Source: DATCJA01 sp963814955 (GTDB lineage Bacteria; Acidobacteriota; Vicinamibacteria; Vicinamibacterales; UBA2999). From it: a stretch of DNA of 64,000 nucleotides. Under the pieces are notes generated by a model. The model had not been told where the DNA came from. It made no database searches and worked only from the letters and a program-made list of their open reading frames with translations. The stretch lies in the NCBI GenBank assembly GCA_963814955.1, contig CAWFEX010000006.1, positions 806,001-870,000 on the forward strand. The letters are read 5' to 3'. This document shows, in pieces, positions 24,427 to 33,334 of this stretch; position 1 is the stretch's first letter, and every line of letters starts with the position of its first letter. A program made the position numbers and the translations under genes.

Positions 24427-25584
24427 ATGGCTTCCGTGCGCACCAGAATAGTTGTGACCGCTGCGCTGGCGATGTCCATAGGAGTGCTCTGGTTGACACT
24501 CGATGCGCGGCAGGCCACGTCTACGCCGCGTCCCCCTGCGGGGGTGCAGCCGTTGCCGATCGATATGTTCACGAGCAAGAACTTTTACCTCGATCGGAAG
24601 TACTGGACTGACCGCCGATACACCCGGTGCAACACGCCGCGACAGCTCACCGACATGTGGCGAGACGATCGAGTCGGGCAGTGGGGTGACTGCAATCTCG
24701 ATCGTGATGTCGCGAAGATCGTGACTCCTTACGAGTACAAGACAGCGCAGGAGCATTACGAGGCGCTGCTCGCCGAAGCGAAGAAAACAGGAGGTCCGAC
24801 GCAGCATACGCGCCAGACGCTGCCGAACTGGGATGGGTGGTATCGCCGCGGCGCCCCCGACGAGCAGTGGATCTGGGGCCGCAATGCTCAGACCTCCACC
24901 ATTGTGTCGCTGCTGACACCCGAATATCAGAAGCGCATGGTGCAGATGAACTACCACGAAGCCGTGAGCAACGCGCCGCAGTGGATGGCGGCGTTCTGCT
25001 ATCCCGAGGGACTGCTCCGTTGGTGGTCGCAGTTCACCCTCGGCGGACCGATCGAAGTCATGGTGACGCCGACACAGGTGCAGTTCCTGAGCGGCATCGC
25101 CGACAACCTGCTCCGAAAGGTGCTGATCGGCCGCAAGCACGTGCAGCAGGTCCCGCAGTGGTATGGCGAAACGGTCGGATTCTGGAACGGCAATTCGCTG
25201 GTTGCGTGGACGGCCAACGTGCAGGGTTGGACGGTGTCGCATTCGATGTTCGAGTTCAGCAGCTCGCTCGAAATCATCGAAGTCTTCCGGCCGAGCGCCG
25301 ACGGCAAGACGATGACCGTCGAGGCGACGTTCTACGATCCCGAAGCGTTCCTGCAGCCGCTGCACACCGTGACGCCGTGGGAGCGGCAGGCAGGTCCCGA
25401 CGATCCGGAGACGCGCTTCACGTATGTGGAATGTCGCGTGCAGAGCACGATCATCAACGGTCCTGACGGTCGTCCGACGCAGCTGACGTTCGTCGACGAC
25501 GGGTACATCGATTACTTTGGTCGGCCCTGGGCGCAGAACTGGGAAAAGCATTTCGAGCAGGGGTGGAAAAAGCCCGCGGATTAA
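24427..25584 (+). CDS. Secreted/anchored protein of unknown family, linked to DUF6152
   Basis: 385 residues. An N-terminal signal helix (about residues 7-28) precedes a proline-rich segment. The body is rich in Trp and Tyr: FYLDRKYWTDRRYTRC, VTPYEYKTAQEHYEALL, LPNWDGWYRRGAPDEQWIWG, MVQMNYHEAVSNAPQWM, and VGFWNGNSLVAWTANVQGW, a beta-sheet motif often seen in secreted Acidobacteriota and gammaproteobacterial proteins of unknown function. An unusually purine-rich GGGGAGGAGGAGGG tract gives a strong ribosome site before the ATG. A DUF6152 gene follows after a REP, a pairing that recurs near 55-56 kb with a similar secreted protein. No enzymatic motif recognised. Confidence 0.7.
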   Translation: MASVRTRIVVTAALAMSIGVLWLTLDARQATSTPRPPAGVQPLPIDMFTSKNFYLDRKYWTDRRYTRCNTPRQLTDMWRDDRVGQWGDCNLDRDVAKIVTPYEYKTAQEHYEALLAEAKKTGGPTQHTRQTLPNWDGWYRRGAPDEQWIWGRNAQTSTIVSLLTPEYQKRMVQMNYHEAVSNAPQWMAAFCYPEGLLRWWSQFTLGGPIEVMVTPTQVQFLSGIADNLLRKVLIGRKHVQQVPQWYGETVGFWNGNSLVAWTANVQGWTVSHSMFEFSSSLEIIEVFRPSADGKTMTVEATFYDPEAFLQPLHTVTPWERQAGPDDPETRFTYVECRVQSTIINGPDGRPTQLTFVDDGYIDYFGRPWAQNWEKHFEQGWKKPAD

Positions 25585-25608
25585 GGCGACAGGGTCTCCC
25601 GTCGATAT

Positions 25609-25632
25609 GTAGGGGCCGACCTTCAGGTCGGC
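25609..25632 (+). repeat. REP palindrome
   Basis: GTAGGGGCCGACCTTCAGGT and on; stem GCCGACC/GGTCGGC. It ends only 16 bases before the next start and may influence its translation. Confidence 0.8.
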
Positions 25633-25648
25633 GCTTGTGGAGGACGTC

Positions 25649-26110
25649 GTGAAGAAAGATTCCGTGACCGTTCTTCTGGTCGCCGGACTGGTTTGCGTGC
25701 TCGTGACGACTCTGTCGATCCGTCCGGCCTTCGCTCATCACTCCTTTGCGATGTACGACCAGAAGCAGACCAAGACGCTCACCGGCAAACTGACTCGCTA
25801 TATTCCTGGCGCCAACCACGCGCAGCTCATTTTCGAAGTGCTCGGCCCGGACGGGAAGCCGACGCTCGGGAAAGACGGCAAGCCAGTTCAGTGGGGCGTG
25901 GAAACCGGTTCAGCAGCGGCGATGGCCCGACGCGGCATCGCCCCGAAGACCTTTCCCGACGGCAGCATCTTCACGGTGACGTTCTTTCCGTTGCGCGACG
26001 GCCGCCCCTTCGGCGCGATGACCGGCGAGTTCATCAAGTGCGGGATGACGATGCCAACTGGCGGATGTACCAAGGACACCGGCGAAGTGCTGGTCATCGA
26101 GAACAACTGA
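25649..26110 (+). CDS. DUF6152 family secreted protein
   Basis: 153 residues. A signal peptide ends FAHHSF, the typical DUF6152 cleavage and first-strand region AHHSFAMYDQKQTKTLTG. Strands AQLIFEVLGPDGK and FTVTFFPLRDGRPFGAM follow; CGMTMPTGGC may form a disulfide. The family is a small periplasmic beta protein of unknown role. The GTG at 25649 was preferred over the GTG at 25637 because a GGAGG site lies 5 bases before it and the signal peptide starts cleanly MKKDSVTVLL. A paralogue occurs at 55854-56264. Confidence 0.82.
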   Translation: MKKDSVTVLLVAGLVCVLVTTLSIRPAFAHHSFAMYDQKQTKTLTGKLTRYIPGANHAQLIFEVLGPDGKPTLGKDGKPVQWGVETGSAAAMARRGIAPKTFPDGSIFTVTFFPLRDGRPFGAMTGEFIKCGMTMPTGGCTKDTGEVLVIENN

Positions 26111-26136
26111 CGCCAACCCTTTTTCACGTCGACGGG

Positions 26137-26158
26137 CCACAGAGACACAGAGACACGG
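26137..26158. repeat. CACAGAGACACAGAGACACGG repeat
   Basis: One copy of a short-period intergenic repeat (CCACAGAGACACAGAGACAC). A second copy is at about 57152-57185. Confidence 0.7.
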
Positions 26159-26207
26159 AATACTCACTCGTCATCGATGTGGAGTCCAGACGCACAAGCC
26201 GAAAGAC

Positions 26208-26230
26208 GTAGTGTCCGCCTTCAGGCGGAC
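26208..26230 (+). repeat. REP palindrome
   Basis: GTAGTGTCCGCCTTCAGGCGGAC, just downstream of the zinc-ribbon gene. Identical in sequence to copies at 36036 and 54835. Confidence 0.85.
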
Positions 26231-26233
26231 CGC

Positions 26234-26722
26234 CTACTGACTGTCGGGCGGCACAGTTGCAGTCCTTGCAAGCTGACGTGCGAGACGCGCTCGGTTTTCG
26301 TTGATCCGCAAAGGCAGCTCGCCGCCGAGTTCGTAAAGCCGATCGATGACCGCGACAAGGCGCTCCTTGAGCTCGACGTTCTGCGATCGCAAGGCCTCGT
26401 CGATCGAGCGATCGTACTCCTGCCGTGCAGTCTTCAGGTGGCGGAGCGTTCGCCTGCAGTCGGGGCAGTGCTTAGGACGGGAATCGATCCAGAATCCGTA
26501 TTCTTCGTACCAGACGCGCTGTTCGGCTGCCGTAAAAGTGAACCTCTCGCCGCAGTGGTCGCAAGGAAACACTGAGTCCAGATACCAATGGCGCGGACAG
26601 ATGGAGCGATTCTGTTTTTCGGGATTCGCGCGTACTGCACTGGCATAGTCGAGGTGCAGTGCGCCAGCGAAGAAATGGGTCGGCATCTCGCGGGGATCGT
26701 TCCTTCCGAAATCACTCATCAT
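26234..26722 (-). CDS. Zinc-ribbon domain protein
   Basis: 162 residues. A treble-clef-like zinc site is visible: FPCDHCGERFTFTAAEQRVWYEEYGF and RPKHCPDCRRTLR, the pattern of the 'probable zinc-binding domain' family, which often also carries CxxH-type residues such as CPRHWYLDS here. The C-terminal 60 residues are helical and charged (KTARQEYDRSIDEALRSQN), suggesting a coiled coil. The ATG at 26722 is used; an upstream GTG at 26737 would add five residues. It overlaps the 3' end of the upstream gene, so they form an operon. Function unknown. Confidence 0.7.
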   Translation of the reverse strand: MMSDFGRNDPREMPTHFFAGALHLDYASAVRANPEKQNRSICPRHWYLDSVFPCDHCGERFTFTAAEQRVWYEEYGFWIDSRPKHCPDCRRTLRHLKTARQEYDRSIDEALRSQNVELKERLVAVIDRLYELGGELPLRINENRARLARQLARTATVPPDSQ

Positions 26723-27085
26723 CCACTCGCACTCCACACCCCCGGAGCCATTGCTTCAGTGCCGTTAGATTTGCAAACCACTCGTTGGGCTCGAGCACGG
26801 CGGTCTCGTAGAGCGCAAGCGCAAACGAGTCCTCGTTGGAAGACGGGCCGGGGACGAGTTCGTAGGCGCGCCGCGACCGATTGAAGATGCCCGACACTCC
26901 CCGTCGTCGATCCGGGGACACGAACTCGGTTCGAGAAAAACACCGGAAGAGTCATAAAAGCGGACAACGCTCGACTCGACATCGATGCCGTCGAATTCAC
27001 TGGCCGCTGCCGTCGCGCTTGGAAACAGACGTAGTGTTCCGTCTTCAAGGAATCCGAACACAAGTTGTGGAGGCGGCTGCTGCAC
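26712..27085 (-). pseudogene. Hypothetical protein, single frame break
   Basis: The GTG at 27085 starts VQQPPPQLVFGFLEDGTLRL; a TAG two codons upstream rules out an earlier start. The frame runs to about 26930 (DSSGVFLEP), and the adjacent frame then continues VSPDRRRGVSGIFNR..YELVP and ends ALKQWLRGCGVRVDDE. The joined product has about 125 residues. It looks like a small soluble protein whose halves form one domain (TAAASEFDGIDVESSVVRFYD). I recognise no family. The stop overlaps the zinc-ribbon start region. Probably a consensus error, not a dead gene. Confidence 0.5.
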
Positions 27086-27196
27086 GGGGTTCTATCTGAG
27101 AATGGTGACCGCATCGGCCGGCGCATCGCTCACGCCTCGGAAGAGGAACTCGCTCGTGTTGTGCGGGGACTGAACGAAATCCTCGGATAGGCTTAA

Positions 27197-27905
27197 TCAA
27201 CGCGGCGCTTTCACCAACCCTTCCAACAGAGTGACGAGCGAGCGGGCCCGCGCAAGTGGACTCTCCTGTTCGAGCAGCTGCTGTCTCGCGGCCGGCGTCA
27301 TGGGCAGGTGCTCGGCGAGCTCGTCGACCACCTGCTCGTCCGGCACACCGGGAGGCGGTTCCGGAAGGCCTAAGCGATCGGACAAAGCAGACAACAACGC
27401 GGCCAGTCGTTCCCGCTGCTGGCTCAACGCCGCGGTCCCCTTCTCGTCCAGCACTTCGGGGATGGTCTCGACGCGAGCAAGGCGGTACAGCCGGCTGTTG
27501 TCTTCGCCTGTCACACGAAACTTGACGAGACCGCCGAGCAGGATGTTGTACCGGCCGTCGGGCAGCAATTCGTAATCCGTGATCAAGCCGGCGCAGCCGA
27601 TTGGAAAGATTGGTGGGCGTCCCTCGTACTCAGACTCGTGGCCCGGCTGCAGCATCACCATACCGATGATGCGGTTCGCCTTTCAGCGCGTCGGCAATCA
27701 TCGCGCGATACCGCGGCTCGAAGATGTGAAGCGGGAACGACGCGTTTGGAAACAGCGTCGGACTCTCGAGCGGGAAAATGGGAATCATCTCCGGCAGACC
27801 GCCCGCGGCGGACGCGGTGTTGGCTCCGGCGCCCTGCGCCGCCGCGATGCACGGGGTCAACACGAGCGCGACGATGAACGCGATGGCGACCGTTGTGATC
27901 CTCAT
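27197..27905 (-). pseudogene. LON substrate-binding domain protein, frame broken
   Basis: The first part, from the ATG at 27905, has a signal peptide (MRITTVAIAFIVALVLTPC) and then MIPIFPLESPTLFPNASFPL, HIFEPRYRAMIADAL, the classic start of the Lon N-terminal (LON) domain. Near 27670 the frame shifts, and MVMLQPGHESEYEGRPPIF, GCAGLITDYELLPDGRYNI and a helical tail follow to the TGA at 27197. The joined protein has about 235 residues. A secreted or periplasmic LON domain without ATPase or protease domains is uncommon but known. The preceding MFS frame runs into this gene without a stop, another sign of a missed base. Confidence 0.72.
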
Positions 27906-29189
27906 AGAGATTTCGTCTTTCGTTTCGCGCGTAGCGAAGAGGCCTGCGAGCGTCAGCAGCGCCGCCGCGCTCAGGTAGTAACCCACAAACTGCAGGCCGT
28001 AATTGTTCGCGAGCCAGGTTGCAATATACGGCGCGAGCGACGCACCGAAAATGCCGGCAAGATTGAATGTCAGCGAACTGCCCGTATAGCGGATCGGCGT
28101 GGGAAACAGCTCCGACAGCACGGTGCCCAGCGGCCCGTAAGTCAGCCCCATCAGACCGAGACCCACCGCCAGCGTGAGCATCGCGCCGAGCGTACCCATC
28201 AGAAAGAGCGGCGCCATGACCAGGCCGAACAAGCCGATTGCGATAGTGGCCGCCAGCAGCACGCGCCGGCGCCCACGCTCCGCCAGTTTGGCGGAAATCG
28301 GAATCATCACGGCAAACGTCGCCACACCCACCAATTGGATTTGAAGGAACTCCTCGCGCGTGAATCCGAGCGCACTCGTGCCCCATGACAGCGTGAAGAC
28401 CGTCATGAGGTAGAACACGACGAACGTGGCGAGCGACACGAGCGTGCCCTTTACCACCGTCCCGGTGTGATGGCGGAATACGACGGCCATCGGCACCTTG
28501 ACGCGTGTCTGCCGATGAACTGCGGCTGCAAAGACCGGTGTTTCGGTAATCGTCAGGCGCACGTAGAGACCCACCAGCACCAGAACCGCACTTGCGAGGA
28601 AGGGAAGCCGCCAGCCGAACGACAGGAACTGATCGTTGTCCAACGCCGCCGCCAGGCCGAGAAATACCGTGGTCGACATGAAGAATCCCACAGGTGCTCC
28701 CAACTGCGGGAACATGCCGTACCACGCGCGCCGATCAGGAGGCGCATTTTCGATGGCGAGCAGTACTGCGCCTCCCCATTCGCCGCCCAGGCCGAGCCCC
28801 TGCCCGAAGCGACACATAGCGAGGAGCATCGGCGCGGCTAGTCCAATCGAGTCGTAAGTTGGCAGAAGGCCTATGGCAACAGTGGAAACGCCCATCGTGA
28901 GCAGCGCCGCGACCAGTGTCGTCTTGCGGCCGACGCGATCGCCAAAGTGCCCGAAGAGAGCCGACCCTATGGGTCGGGCGAAGAATGCAATCCCGAAGGT
29001 CGCGAGTGATGCGAGCGTCGCGGTTGCGGGGTCGCTCGGCGGAAAAAACAGGATGGGGAAGACGAGGACCGCGGCCGTGCCATAGATGTAGAAGTCGAAA
29101 AACTCGATCGTGGTGCCGATCATGCTCGCGAAGAGCACCTGGGCCGGAGTATTGACCGGCCGGTCCACTACCGCAACGTTCTGCGCCAT
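27902..29189 (-). CDS. MFS transporter, metabolite:H+ symporter type
   Basis: About 429 residues, 12 helices. MHS-type features are visible: MIGTTIEFFDFYIYGTAAVL in helix 1, GSALFGHFGDRVGRKTTLV as the loop 2-3 motif, GLGLGGEWGGAVLLAIENAP, and FPTPIRYTGSSLTFNLAG later. These resemble proline/betaine, shikimate or dicarboxylate symporters. The start at 29189 (MAQNVAVVDRPVNTPAQ) is the first Met before helix 1. No stop is found in frame: RETKDEIS runs directly into the LON gene. A TGA in the next frame at 27904-27902, overlapping the LON ATG, is the probable natural end. The substrate is unknown. Confidence 0.8.
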
Positions 29190-29232
29190 CACGCCCGCCG
29201 CACACGTTATCAGATCGACGATAATCGCCGCC

Positions 29233-30258
29233 ATGATTGACGCCTTTTGCCACATCCTGCCGCCGAAATACGAAGAAACGCGATGGGCGCGTGCCGGATC
29301 GAAGGATTTTGCCACCGGCAGCCCCGCGCACATGCAGTTCGTGCGCACTGGCCGTAAAGCGCCGAACTACGAGGGATTGACCAGCCTCGACGCGCGCTTT
29401 CGGATGATGGACGAGTTCGACGGCTATCGTCAGATCATCAGTCTCGCGGGGCCGCCGCCCGAGCACATTGCGCCGAACGCAAGCGCGGAGCTGGCGACGA
29501 TTGCGAACGACGAGCTGGCGGCGCTGGTTGGCAAATACCCGGAGCGGTTTGCCGGAGCCGCTGCCGCGGTGCCGATGAACGATCCGGATCGTGCGTGCCA
29601 GGAAATCGAACGCGCGACAGGCGCGCTCGGCCTGTGCGCGGTGCAGATATACACGAACATCAACGGGCGGGCGCTCGATGCGCCCGAGTTTCGTCCCGTG
29701 TTCAAGTTCCTGAACGACCGCCGCGTGCCGATTCTTCTGCACCCGGCCCGGGGACGGACCCACGCCGATTACAGCACCGAACGGGATTCGAAGTACCTGA
29801 TCTGGCAGGTGTTTGGCTGGCCGTACGAGACAAGCGCCGCGACGATGCGACTCGTGTTTGGCGGAATCATGCAGGACTACCCAGCCTTGAAAATCCTGGT
29901 GCACCATACGGCCGCGATGATCCCGTTCTTTCATGGACGCATGAAGTCCATGTTCGAGATGTTTGGCGAGGAGTTGAAGCTCGAGACGGATGGACGGTTG
30001 ACGCAACCGCCGATCGAGTATTTCCGGCGCTTTTATGGCGACCTTGGAGCGTTTTCGTCCGGTGCCGTCAACGTCGCGCGCGACTTTCTTGGCGCCGACC
30101 ACCTGCTTTTCGGCAGCGACGCGCCCTTCGATGCCACTGGTGGACGATCGTCGATTCGCGAGTCGATTGCGGCGGTCGAGAATTCGACGTGTACCGAGAC
30201 GGAGAAACAGGGCATCTTCACCGCCAACGTTGAGCGGTTTTTCAATTTGAAACGCTAG
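29233..30258 (+). CDS. Amidohydrolase 2 family (ACMSD-like)
   Basis: 341 residues, TIM barrel. It opens with MIDAFCHILPPKYEE; the usual HxH metal motif is here CHI, so the first His pair is incomplete. Later metal and substrate positions are present: VPILLHPARGRTHADY, KILVHHTAAMIPFFHGR and HLLFGSDAPFDATGG with the catalytic-type Asp. ACMSD relatives decarboxylate or hydrolyse aromatic and hydroxy acids. The start at 29233 is close to the divergent MFS start (29189), leaving 43 bases for both promoters. Uptake by the MFS and conversion here could belong together. Confidence 0.8.
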   Translation: MIDAFCHILPPKYEETRWARAGSKDFATGSPAHMQFVRTGRKAPNYEGLTSLDARFRMMDEFDGYRQIISLAGPPPEHIAPNASAELATIANDELAALVGKYPERFAGAAAAVPMNDPDRACQEIERATGALGLCAVQIYTNINGRALDAPEFRPVFKFLNDRRVPILLHPARGRTHADYSTERDSKYLIWQVFGWPYETSAATMRLVFGGIMQDYPALKILVHHTAAMIPFFHGRMKSMFEMFGEELKLETDGRLTQPPIEYFRRFYGDLGAFSSGAVNVARDFLGADHLLFGSDAPFDATGGRSSIRESIAAVENSTCTETEKQGIFTANVERFFNLKR

Positions 30259-30317
30259 AGTGTCAGGGTGATTAGGGTGCCTAAAGTGCGTAACCCGCGC
30301 AAGAGTGCCTAAATCGT

Positions 30318-30380
30318 GAGCTCGCTTGGGCGGCCGCCGCGTCCGCGGACGCAGATCACCAATTCAAGCGAGCTTTGATC
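30318..30380 (+). repeat. Element X, copy 1 (GAGCTCGCTT..GAGCT)
   Basis: About 60 bp starting GAGCTCGCTTG, with GTCCGCGGACGCAG in the middle and CACCAATTCAAGCGAGCT at the end. It is inverted relative to the copy at 31675; a third copy is at 57220. The ends are short inverted repeats (GAGCTCGCTT / AAGCGAGCT). Confidence 0.7.
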
Positions 30381-30406
30381 TAAAGTGCCTGAAGTGCGTG
30401 GGTGCT

Positions 30407-31645
30407 ATGCCGAGATTCAGTAATCCGTGGTGGGTCGTGCTCGGTTCCACGTTGGGATTGACCGTCGCCAATGGACCGGTCGTGTTCTTCACCTTCGGGT
30501 TGTTTCTCGGCCCAATCACTGCGGAGTTCGGCTGGAACCGTGCGACGTTTTCTTCGTCGCTCCTCGTCGGTCACACGCTCGCTGCTCTCGCGTACCCGTT
30601 CATGGGCCGCGCGATCGACCGGTACGGCATTCGCCGCATCACGTTGACGTTTATTCCTCTGTTCGCAGTGGCAACTGCCGCCATCTCGCTGACGCCGCCA
30701 TCCCCGGCGGTGTTCATCGTTCTTGCGGGTGTGTGCGGGCTGATCAGCACCGGGCAGGCGCCGCCGGCCTACGCGAAGGCGGTATCGGCGTGGTTCGACG
30801 AGCGTCGGGGACTGGCGCTCGGGATCGCCATGGCGGGTATCGGCCTTGGCGCCACCGTCGTACCGCAGTTTGCGCGCTGGGCGATTGACACGTTCGGATG
30901 GCGTGCGGCCTACGTCGCCCTTGGCGCGCTGACATTCAGCGTCGCGTTTCCGTCCGTTGCGCTGTTCGTTCGCGAACCTGAGCATCCCGAAGGGAAATCG
31001 TCAGGTCGCGCAGTGCTGCCAGGCCTGGATGTGCGTGAATCGATTCGGTCGTCGACGTTCTGGTTGATCGCCGCTGCCGTTCTTCTCGTGGTCACGACAA
31101 TCAACGGAATCGTCGGACACCTCGTGCCCATGTTGACGGATCGCGGTCTCGACGTGGGACAGGCGACCGCGACGTTGTCGGCCGTGGGGTTGTCGACGAT
31201 CGTCGGCCGTCTGGCTGCCGGATATTTGCTCGATCGGTTTTTTGCTCCGTACGTGGCGGCCGGCTTGTTTCTCCTGCCACTGGGCGCCATTTCGTTGCTG
31301 ACCACCGGCGTCGCAGGCGCAGGTCCGGTGCTTGCCGCGGTCTTCCTCGGCCTCGGTCTCGGCGCGGAGGTGGATGTAATTGGATTTCTGGTCAGCCGTT
31401 ACTTCGGGCTACGCGCGTATGGCGAAGTGTATGGCTACCTGTTTGCGATCTTCACGCTCGGCACCGGATTCGGTCCCGTGCTCATGGCCGTATGCTTTGA
31501 CTTGACACAGTCGTACAACGTGGCGCTCCTGTGCCTTGCCGTCGCAGTGGTATGCGCGAGCATTCTCATCTCGCGCCTTCCCGCTTATCGATTTCCCGCG
31601 CAGCGGGATGCCCTGACGTCTCGCTCGAAGAGGGCGTTCGCGTAG
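30407..31645 (+). CDS. MFS transporter (OFA/monocarboxylate-like)
   Basis: 412 residues, 12 helices. It starts MPRFSNPWWVVLGSTLGLTV. The first half has FGWNRATFSSSLLVGHTLAA and the loop motif GRAIDRYGIRRITL; then AGVCGLISTGQAPPAYAKAV and WFDERRGLALGIAMAGIGLG, the region characteristic of OFA-type and monocarboxylate MFS proteins. The second half has VGRLAAGYLLDRFFAPYVAA. The substrate is likely a small organic anion. The gene lies exactly between two inverted copies of element X, which suggests it has moved or been bracketed as a unit. Confidence 0.85.
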   Translation: MPRFSNPWWVVLGSTLGLTVANGPVVFFTFGLFLGPITAEFGWNRATFSSSLLVGHTLAALAYPFMGRAIDRYGIRRITLTFIPLFAVATAAISLTPPSPAVFIVLAGVCGLISTGQAPPAYAKAVSAWFDERRGLALGIAMAGIGLGATVVPQFARWAIDTFGWRAAYVALGALTFSVAFPSVALFVREPEHPEGKSSGRAVLPGLDVRESIRSSTFWLIAAAVLLVVTTINGIVGHLVPMLTDRGLDVGQATATLSAVGLSTIVGRLAAGYLLDRFFAPYVAAGLFLLPLGAISLLTTGVAGAGPVLAAVFLGLGLGAEVDVIGFLVSRYFGLRAYGEVYGYLFAIFTLGTGFGPVLMAVCFDLTQSYNVALLCLAVAVVCASILISRLPAYRFPAQRDALTSRSKRAFA

Positions 31646-32168
31646 AAAAGCGTTGAGCCGACACTCCTGAATTAGATCAGAGCTCGCTTGAGTTGGTGCT
31701 CTGCGTCCGCGGACGCTGCGGCCGGGAAAGCGGACCTTCGCTCATATCCTGTCCGCAATCGCGTCGACTACGGTGCTACCTCGTGGCGACGTCCATTACG
31801 CGGCACGAAACGCCCGGATGATCGTTGTAACCAGAACGCGCGGTCGGAAGTCGCCGCGAGGAATCGCCCGGCGCTTTCCGGCTGCGCCGTGCGCTCGGCC
31901 TCGCGTACCGGCCGCAGATCACCACTAGCGATCTCAAACTGAACATTTAAAGCTGAGATGCCCCACGGTCGAGGAAGGCGTTCGCGTAGAAAAGCGTTCG
32001 GAGCAGGCCGTTCTACGCACGAAAAACGCTGCGCAGGCCAGCGACAGGGCGTGGGGATGGGGGTCCCCACGCCGCGTTCTGAAACGTTAAGCCGGAGCAG
32101 TGTTTTTCCGGCCTGCGGAGCCGCTTTTCGGAGCGAATGCCTTGCTCGACCTGTGGCGAGTCGCGACC
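31646..32168. other. 523-bp gene-free stretch with repeats
   Basis: Apart from element X at 31675-31735 and a decayed piece of it near 31915-31935, the stretch holds a 22-bp direct repeat: GGCGTTCGCGTAGAAAAGCG at 31633 (over the MFS stop) and again at 31977. The palindrome GGGGATGGGGGTCCCC lies near 32052. No open frame here has recognisable protein character. Confidence 0.6.
31675..31735 (-). repeat. Element X, copy 2 (inverted)
   Basis: Starts GATCAGAGCTCGCTTGAG, contains CTGCGTCCGCGGACGCTGCG and ends GGGAAAGCGGACC. It is the reverse complement of the copies at 30318 and 57220. Confidence 0.7.
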
Positions 32169-33332
32169 TCACCCCATGAGGTCGTAAGCGCCCCGTACCG
32201 CATCCGATCCCGGGAACACGCGATTCGTGTGCGTGGGCGTCAGGTCGAACGTTCCGGCGATGGCGGCTTTCAACACTGCCCGCGTGTCGAGTGTGGGCTT
32301 GAGATCCCGGCGTTCAAACAGCGAGGCGTCGTCCAAACCGGGCCAGTCGGAAAATACCGTCGAGCGACTGACGGTCGGTCCAATCACGAACCCTGCGCCT
32401 GCAGTGCCGTGGTCGGTGCCGCGAGTTCCGTTCGGCCGCGCGGTTCGCCCGAACTCCGTCATGATGACGAGGGTTGTGTTTGCCCACGCGGAGCCCATCT
32501 CGGTGCGAAACTCCATAACGCCTTCGGCGAGCTGGCCGAGGAGTCGATCCAGCGCGCCGCCCGCCAGCCCCTGGTTGGCGTGGGTGTCCCATCCGCTGAA
32601 TTCCACCGCTGCGATGTTTGGTCCGTCTTCCTGGCGCAGGATGCGCGCGGTGGCCCGCATCATGGGTGCAATCCCGCCGCGGCGCGCGTTCCGACCCGCC
32701 GTGGGCTCCTCACCGACCGTTTCCTGCTGTTGGAGCGCCGCTTCGAAGCGGCCGTGCAGGACATTATCGGTTCGATAAAGTACGCCCAGGCGCTCCAGAT
32801 ACTCGTCGTCAACTACGCCAAGCTGCACCGGCGACCACGTCTGCACCTCGAACGAGCCGTTCATCGACAGCGGCAAACCTGACGCAATGGCAATTCCCGA
32901 TCGCTTTCCTGACATCACCTGAAGCAGCCGGTTCAGCCAGCCGTCCGATGACCCGACCGGGCTGTCGAGGCCTGTTTCGAGAATCGCCTGTCCATCGAAG
33001 TGGCTGCGCGTTCGGAACGGGATCGCCATCGCGTGCAGCACCACCAGCTCGTTGATCTGCCAGAGCTCTCGAAGTGGGGCAAGGCCAGGCGCCAGGCCGA
33101 ACAGATCGTTGAGCTCGACGAGTTCAGACGGCTGGAACGCAAGCGAGCCTCGAAGCGGTTCGTATCGCGCGTCCCCATGAGGTACAACGGCGGCCAATCC
33201 ATCGAAGCCTCCGCGCAGGAGAACGAAGACCAGCCGGCCGCTCTGGTGCACCTGTGCGAAGGTGACGCGAGGAAGCGCGAATGTCGCGAGGCCGCCGTAG
33301 CACATGTTTGTGATGAACGTGCGGCGGTTCAT
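32169..33332 (-). CDS. DUF1501 family exported protein
   Basis: 387 residues. A Tat-type signal starts MNRRTFITNMCYGGLATF. The sulfatase-like fold of DUF1501 is visible: LVFVLLRGGFDGLAAVVPHG near the N-terminus, WDTHANQG, and a C-terminal TTLVIMTEFGRTARPNGTRG with GTDHGTAG, a metal-binding style motif. The ATG at 33332 is preceded by GGAGGTGA, a near-perfect site; an upstream GTG at 33344 is less likely. It is the second gene of the DUF1800-DUF1501 pair, commonly found together in Acidobacteriota and Planctomycetota. Function not established. Confidence 0.85.
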   Translation of the reverse strand: MNRRTFITNMCYGGLATFALPRVTFAQVHQSGRLVFVLLRGGFDGLAAVVPHGDARYEPLRGSLAFQPSELVELNDLFGLAPGLAPLRELWQINELVVLHAMAIPFRTRSHFDGQAILETGLDSPVGSSDGWLNRLLQVMSGKRSGIAIASGLPLSMNGSFEVQTWSPVQLGVVDDEYLERLGVLYRTDNVLHGRFEAALQQQETVGEEPTAGRNARRGGIAPMMRATARILRQEDGPNIAAVEFSGWDTHANQGLAGGALDRLLGQLAEGVMEFRTEMGSAWANTTLVIMTEFGRTARPNGTRGTDHGTAGAGFVIGPTVSRSTVFSDWPGLDDASLFERRDLKPTLDTRAVLKAAIAGTFDLTPTHTNRVFPGSDAVRGAYDLMG

Positions 33333-33334
33333 AT

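Noticed and set aside
27197..29189. MFS-LON fusion protein as a real architecture
   Set aside because: The LON part has its own signal peptide and Met start, and a TGA in the next frame overlaps that start; a missed base is simpler.
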